From Melastoma dodecandrum (lineage: Eukaryota > Streptophyta > Magnoliopsida > Myrtales > Melastomataceae), in assembly GCA_029817715.1 (NCBI GenBank), contig JARUPY010000595.1, forward strand, positions 310,001-374,000: 64,000 bases of DNA. Direction: 5' to 3'. The notes under the pieces are model-generated. The model was not told where the DNA came from. It saw only the letters and a program-made list of their open reading frames with translations, and did not search any database. This document shows positions 61,553 through 64,000 of the stretch, piece by piece; the first letter of the stretch is position 1, and each line of letters begins with the position of its first letter. The position numbers and the translations under genes are program-made.

Positions 61553-64000
61553 CTACTCCGCCGCCGGCAGCTGCGGGAACTCCACGTGCGGCTGCTGGTC
61601 GGCGTTGGCGGCGATGATCATCTCGTCGCGGGTCGCGGCGATCTTGCGGAGCTTGGCCATTGCCGCTCCGGTTCCGGCCGGGATAAGCCGTCCGACGATC
61701 ACGTTTTCCTTCAAACCTTCCAGCGTGTCCGCCTTGCCGTTGACGGCGGCTTCGGTCAGCACGCGGGTGGTTTCCTGGAACGAGGCGGCGGAGATGAACG
61801 AGCGCGTCTGCAGCGACGCCTTGGTGATGCCGAGCAGCACGGGCGTGCCCGAGGCCGGCTTGCCGCCGTTCTCGATCGCCTTGGTGTTGGCCTCGTCGAG
61901 CTCTTGCAGGTCGACCTGCTCGCCGTTGAGGAACTCGGTATCGCCCGGCTCCGTGATGTCGACCTTCTGCAGCATCTGGCGCACGATCACCTCGATGTGC
62001 TTGTCGTTGATCGACACGCCCTGCAGCCGGTAGACCTCCTGGATCTCGTTGACGAGATAGGCAGCGAGTTCCTCGACGCCCTTGATCGCGAGGATGTCAT
62101 GCGGCGCCGGGTTGCCGTCGACGATGTAATCGCCCTTCTCGACGACGTCGCCATCCTGCAGATGGATGTGCTTGCCCTTGGGGATCAGATACTCGACCGG
62201 CTCCATGGCCTCGCTTCCCTCGTGAGGGACGATCGAGAGCCGGGTCTTGTTCTTGTAATCCTTCCCGAACTGCACCGTGCCGGAGGCTTCCGCGATGATC
62301 GCGTGATCCTTCGGACGGCGTGCCTCGAAGAGCTCCGCGACGCGCGGCAGACCGCCGGTGATGTCGCGGGTCTTGGCGGACTCCTGCGGAATGCGCGCGA
62401 TGATGTCGCCGACCTTCACCTTGCCGCCCGGCTCGACCGAGAGGATCGAGTCGACCGGCAGGATGTAGCGGGCGTCGCCTCCGCGCTGCAGCTTCTGGAT
62501 CTTGCCGTGCGAGTCCTTCACGAGCATCGCGGGCTTGAGCGTCGACGAGCGCTGGTTCATGCGCCAATCGATCACCATGCGCTTGGCGATGCCGGTGGTC
62601 TCGTCGAGCGTTTCCGACATCGAGGCCCCCTCGACGAGATCCTCGTAGTCGATGGTCCCGTCGATCTCGGTGATGATCGGCGTGGTGTAGGGGTCCCATT
62701 CGGCCAGGCGCTGGCCGCGCTTGACCTTGTCGCCGTCATCCACCTTGAGCCGCGCGCCGTACTGGACACGATGCACCGCACGCTCGACGCCGTCCGGCCC
62801 CTCGATCACGATGGCGACGTTGCGCGCCATCACCATCAAATCGCCCTCGCCGTTACGGGCAAGGTGACGGTTGCGGATCTTCACCGTGCCGTCGAAGTTC
62901 GACTCGATGAACGACTGCTCGTTGAGCTGCGCCGCACCGCCGATGTGGAACGTGCGCATCGTGAGCTGGGTGCCGGGCTCGCCGATCGATTGCGCGGCGA
63001 TGACGCCGACGGCCTCGCCGGTATTGACCATCGTGCCGCGCGCGAGATCGCGTCCGTAGCATTTGCCGCAGACGCCGTTCTTCGCCTCGCAGGTCAGCAC
63101 CGAGCGGATCTTCACCTCCTGGATGCCGGCGGCGTTGATGCGCTCCATGTGCCATTCTTCGATCATCTCGCCCGTCTTGACGATCAGGACGCCGTCCTGG
63201 TCGACGAGGTCGTCGCTCGTGGTGCGGCCGAGGATGCGCGAGGCGAGCGTCGCCACGATCGTGCCGGCGTCGATGATCGCGCGCATCTTGATGCCGCGCT
63301 GCGAGCCGCAGTCGGTCATCGTGATGATCGAGTCCTGCGCGACGTCGACGAGGCGGCGCGTCAGGTAACCCGAGTTCGCGGTCTTCAGCGCCGTGTCCGC
63401 CAGACCCTTGCGGGCGCCGTGGGTGGAGTTGAAGTATTCGAGGACGGAGAGGCCGTCCTTGAAGTTCGAGATGATCGGCGTCTCGATGATCTCGCCCGAC
63501 GGCTTGGCCATCAGGCCGCGCATGCCGGCAAGCTGCTTGATCTGCGCCTGCGAGCCGCGGGCGCCCGAGTGGGCCATCATGTAGATCGAGTTGATCGGCT
63601 TGTCGCGGCCGGTGTCGTCCTTCTGCACCGACGAGATGCGAACCATCATCTCCTCGGCGAGCTTGTCCGAGCACTTCGCCCAGGCGTCGACGACCTTGTT
63701 GTACTTCTCGCCCTGGGTGATCAGGCCGTCGAGGTACTGCTGCTCGTATTCCTTGGCGAGCGCCAGCGTGTCGGCGATCCGCTTGGGCTTGGAATCGGGC
63801 ACCACCATGTCGTCCTTGCCGAACGAAATGCCGGCCTTGAACGCCTCGCGGAAGCCGAGCGACATGATGCGGTCGCAGAAGATCACCGATTCCTTCTGCC
63901 CGCAATTGCGGTAGACGGTGTCGATCATCGCCGAGATGTTCTTCTTCGTCATCAGATTGTTGGCGACGTCGAAGGGAATCTTGCGATGCTCGGGCAGGAG
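61553..64000 (-). CDS. rpoC: RNA polymerase beta' subunit, C-terminal part
   Basis: Intact open frame running off the right edge, with [16 protein letters not shown] before the ATG at 63952, so the gene continues beyond the window. 815 or more residues of the C-terminal half: [20 protein letters not shown] (bridge helix and trigger loop region), [20 protein letters not shown], the zinc cysteines [37 protein letters not shown], and [14 protein letters not shown] later blocks ([40 protein letters not shown]). Ends at TAG 61553-61555, followed by a terminator hairpin. Confidence 0.97.
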   Translation of the reverse strand, partial: LLPEHRKIPFDVANNLMTKKNISAMIDTVYRNCGQKESVIFCDRIMSLGFREAFKAGISFGKDDMVVPDSKPKRIADTLALAKEYEQQYLDGLITQGEKYNKVVDAWAKCSDKLAEEMMVRISSVQKDDTGRDKPINSIYMMAHSGARGSQAQIKQLAGMRGLMAKPSGEIIETPIISNFKDGLSVLEYFNSTHGARKGLADTALKTANSGYLTRRLVDVAQDSIITMTDCGSQRGIKMRAIIDAGTIVATLASRILGRTTSDDLVDQDGVLIVKTGEMIEEWHMERINAAGIQEVKIRSVLTCEAKNGVCGKCYGRDLARGTMVNTGEAVGVIAAQSIGEPGTQLTMRTFHIGGAAQLNEQSFIESNFDGTVKIRNRHLARNGEGDLMVMARNVAIVIEGPDGVERAVHRVQYGARLKVDDGDKVKRGQRLAEWDPYTTPIITEIDGTIDYEDLVEGASMSETLDETTGIAKRMVIDWRMNQRSSTLKPAMLVKDSHGKIQKLQRGGDARYILPVDSILSVEPGGKVKVGDIIARIPQESAKTRDITGGLPRVAELFEARRPKDHAIIAEASGTVQFGKDYKNKTRLSIVPHEGSEAMEPVEYLIPKGKHIHLQDGDVVEKGDYIVDGNPAPHDILAIKGVEELAAYLVNEIQEVYRLQGVSINDKHIEVIVRQMLQKVDITEPGDTEFLNGEQVDLQELDEANTKAIENGGKPASGTPVLLGITKASLQTRSFISAASFQETTRVLTEAAVNGKADTLEGLKENVIVGRLIPAGTGAAMAKLRKIAATRDEMIIAANADQQPHVEFPQLPAAE

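Noticed and set aside
1..64000. tRNA or rRNA genes
   Set aside because: I looked for TTCGA-type T-loops with flanking stems and for rRNA motifs and found only matches within coding sequence.

Overview
The window is a high-GC chromosomal segment of an alphaproteobacterium, most probably of the order Hyphomicrobiales (Rhizobiales). The evidence is the str-S10-spc ribosomal supercluster, alphaproteobacterial LexA boxes (GAAC-N7-GAAC), the imuA-imuB-dnaE2 mutagenesis cassette, the ppiD-trpE...trpG-trpD-trpC-moaC-moeA...lexA order, and dispersed palindromic repeats of a kind common in this order. I cannot fix the genus. No prophage, CRISPR array, insertion sequence or tRNA gene was recognised.

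Layout. 1-0.5 kb: end of an AT-rich membrane-protein gene. 0.7-1.5 kb: a monooxygenase-like gene and a MarR regulator, divergent around two evenly spaced palindromes. 1.6-6.9 kb: glmU (minus) and the osmoregulated periplasmic glucan pair opgG-opgH. 7.1-11.4 kb: a DEAD-box helicase, a class A beta-lactamase, a small unknown gene, a VOC-fold protein and a DUF1036-like exported protein. 11.6-18 kb: imuA-imuB-dnaE2 with a LexA box 20 bp before imuA. 18.1-19.8 kb: a membrane cytochrome b and its molybdopterin oxidoreductase. 20-26.3 kb: ClC antiporter, metallo-hydrolase, DUF1499 protein, acyl-CoA synthetase, a small unknown gene and a histone-deacetylase-like amidohydrolase. 26.4-37.9 kb: ppiD-trpE, three opposite-strand genes (unknown, GFA-family, phosphoesterase), then trpG-trpD-trpC-moaC-moeA. 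37.9-43.2 kb: DUF2459 and YARHG proteins, YjbQ, lexA, a membrane protein and comEC. 43.2-59.5 kb (minus): rpsL-rpsG-fusA-tuf, the S10 and spc genes, secY and adk. 59.9-61.4 kb: three envelope or unknown genes. 61.6-64 kb: the 3' part of rpoC, running off the right edge.

Reading frames. Nearly every gene from about 0.7 to 34.3 kb is broken by one or more single-base shifts, while genes from trpD (34.3 kb) rightward are almost all intact; the exceptions are yjbQ, secY and rplN. Essential genes such as glmU and trpE are affected, and most shifts I could localise are one extra base in a short homopolymer run. I therefore treat them as probable sequence errors and annotate each gene from its inferred start to its inferred stop, across the frame changes.

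The most unusual observation is that dnaE2 contains three palindromic repeat units (about 14.68-14.83 kb and 16.83-17.02 kb) that are translated without a stop, resembling the protein-coding palindromic elements known from Rickettsia. Related copies lie between imuB and dnaE2 and, 30 kb away, exactly against the rplR stop codon inside the spc operon. Also notable are a secreted Gly-rich protein with a regular 14-residue tandem repeat, a LexA box overlapping the predicted lexA promoter, and an adk-comEC junction where rpsM-rpsK-rpoA-rplQ would normally follow.
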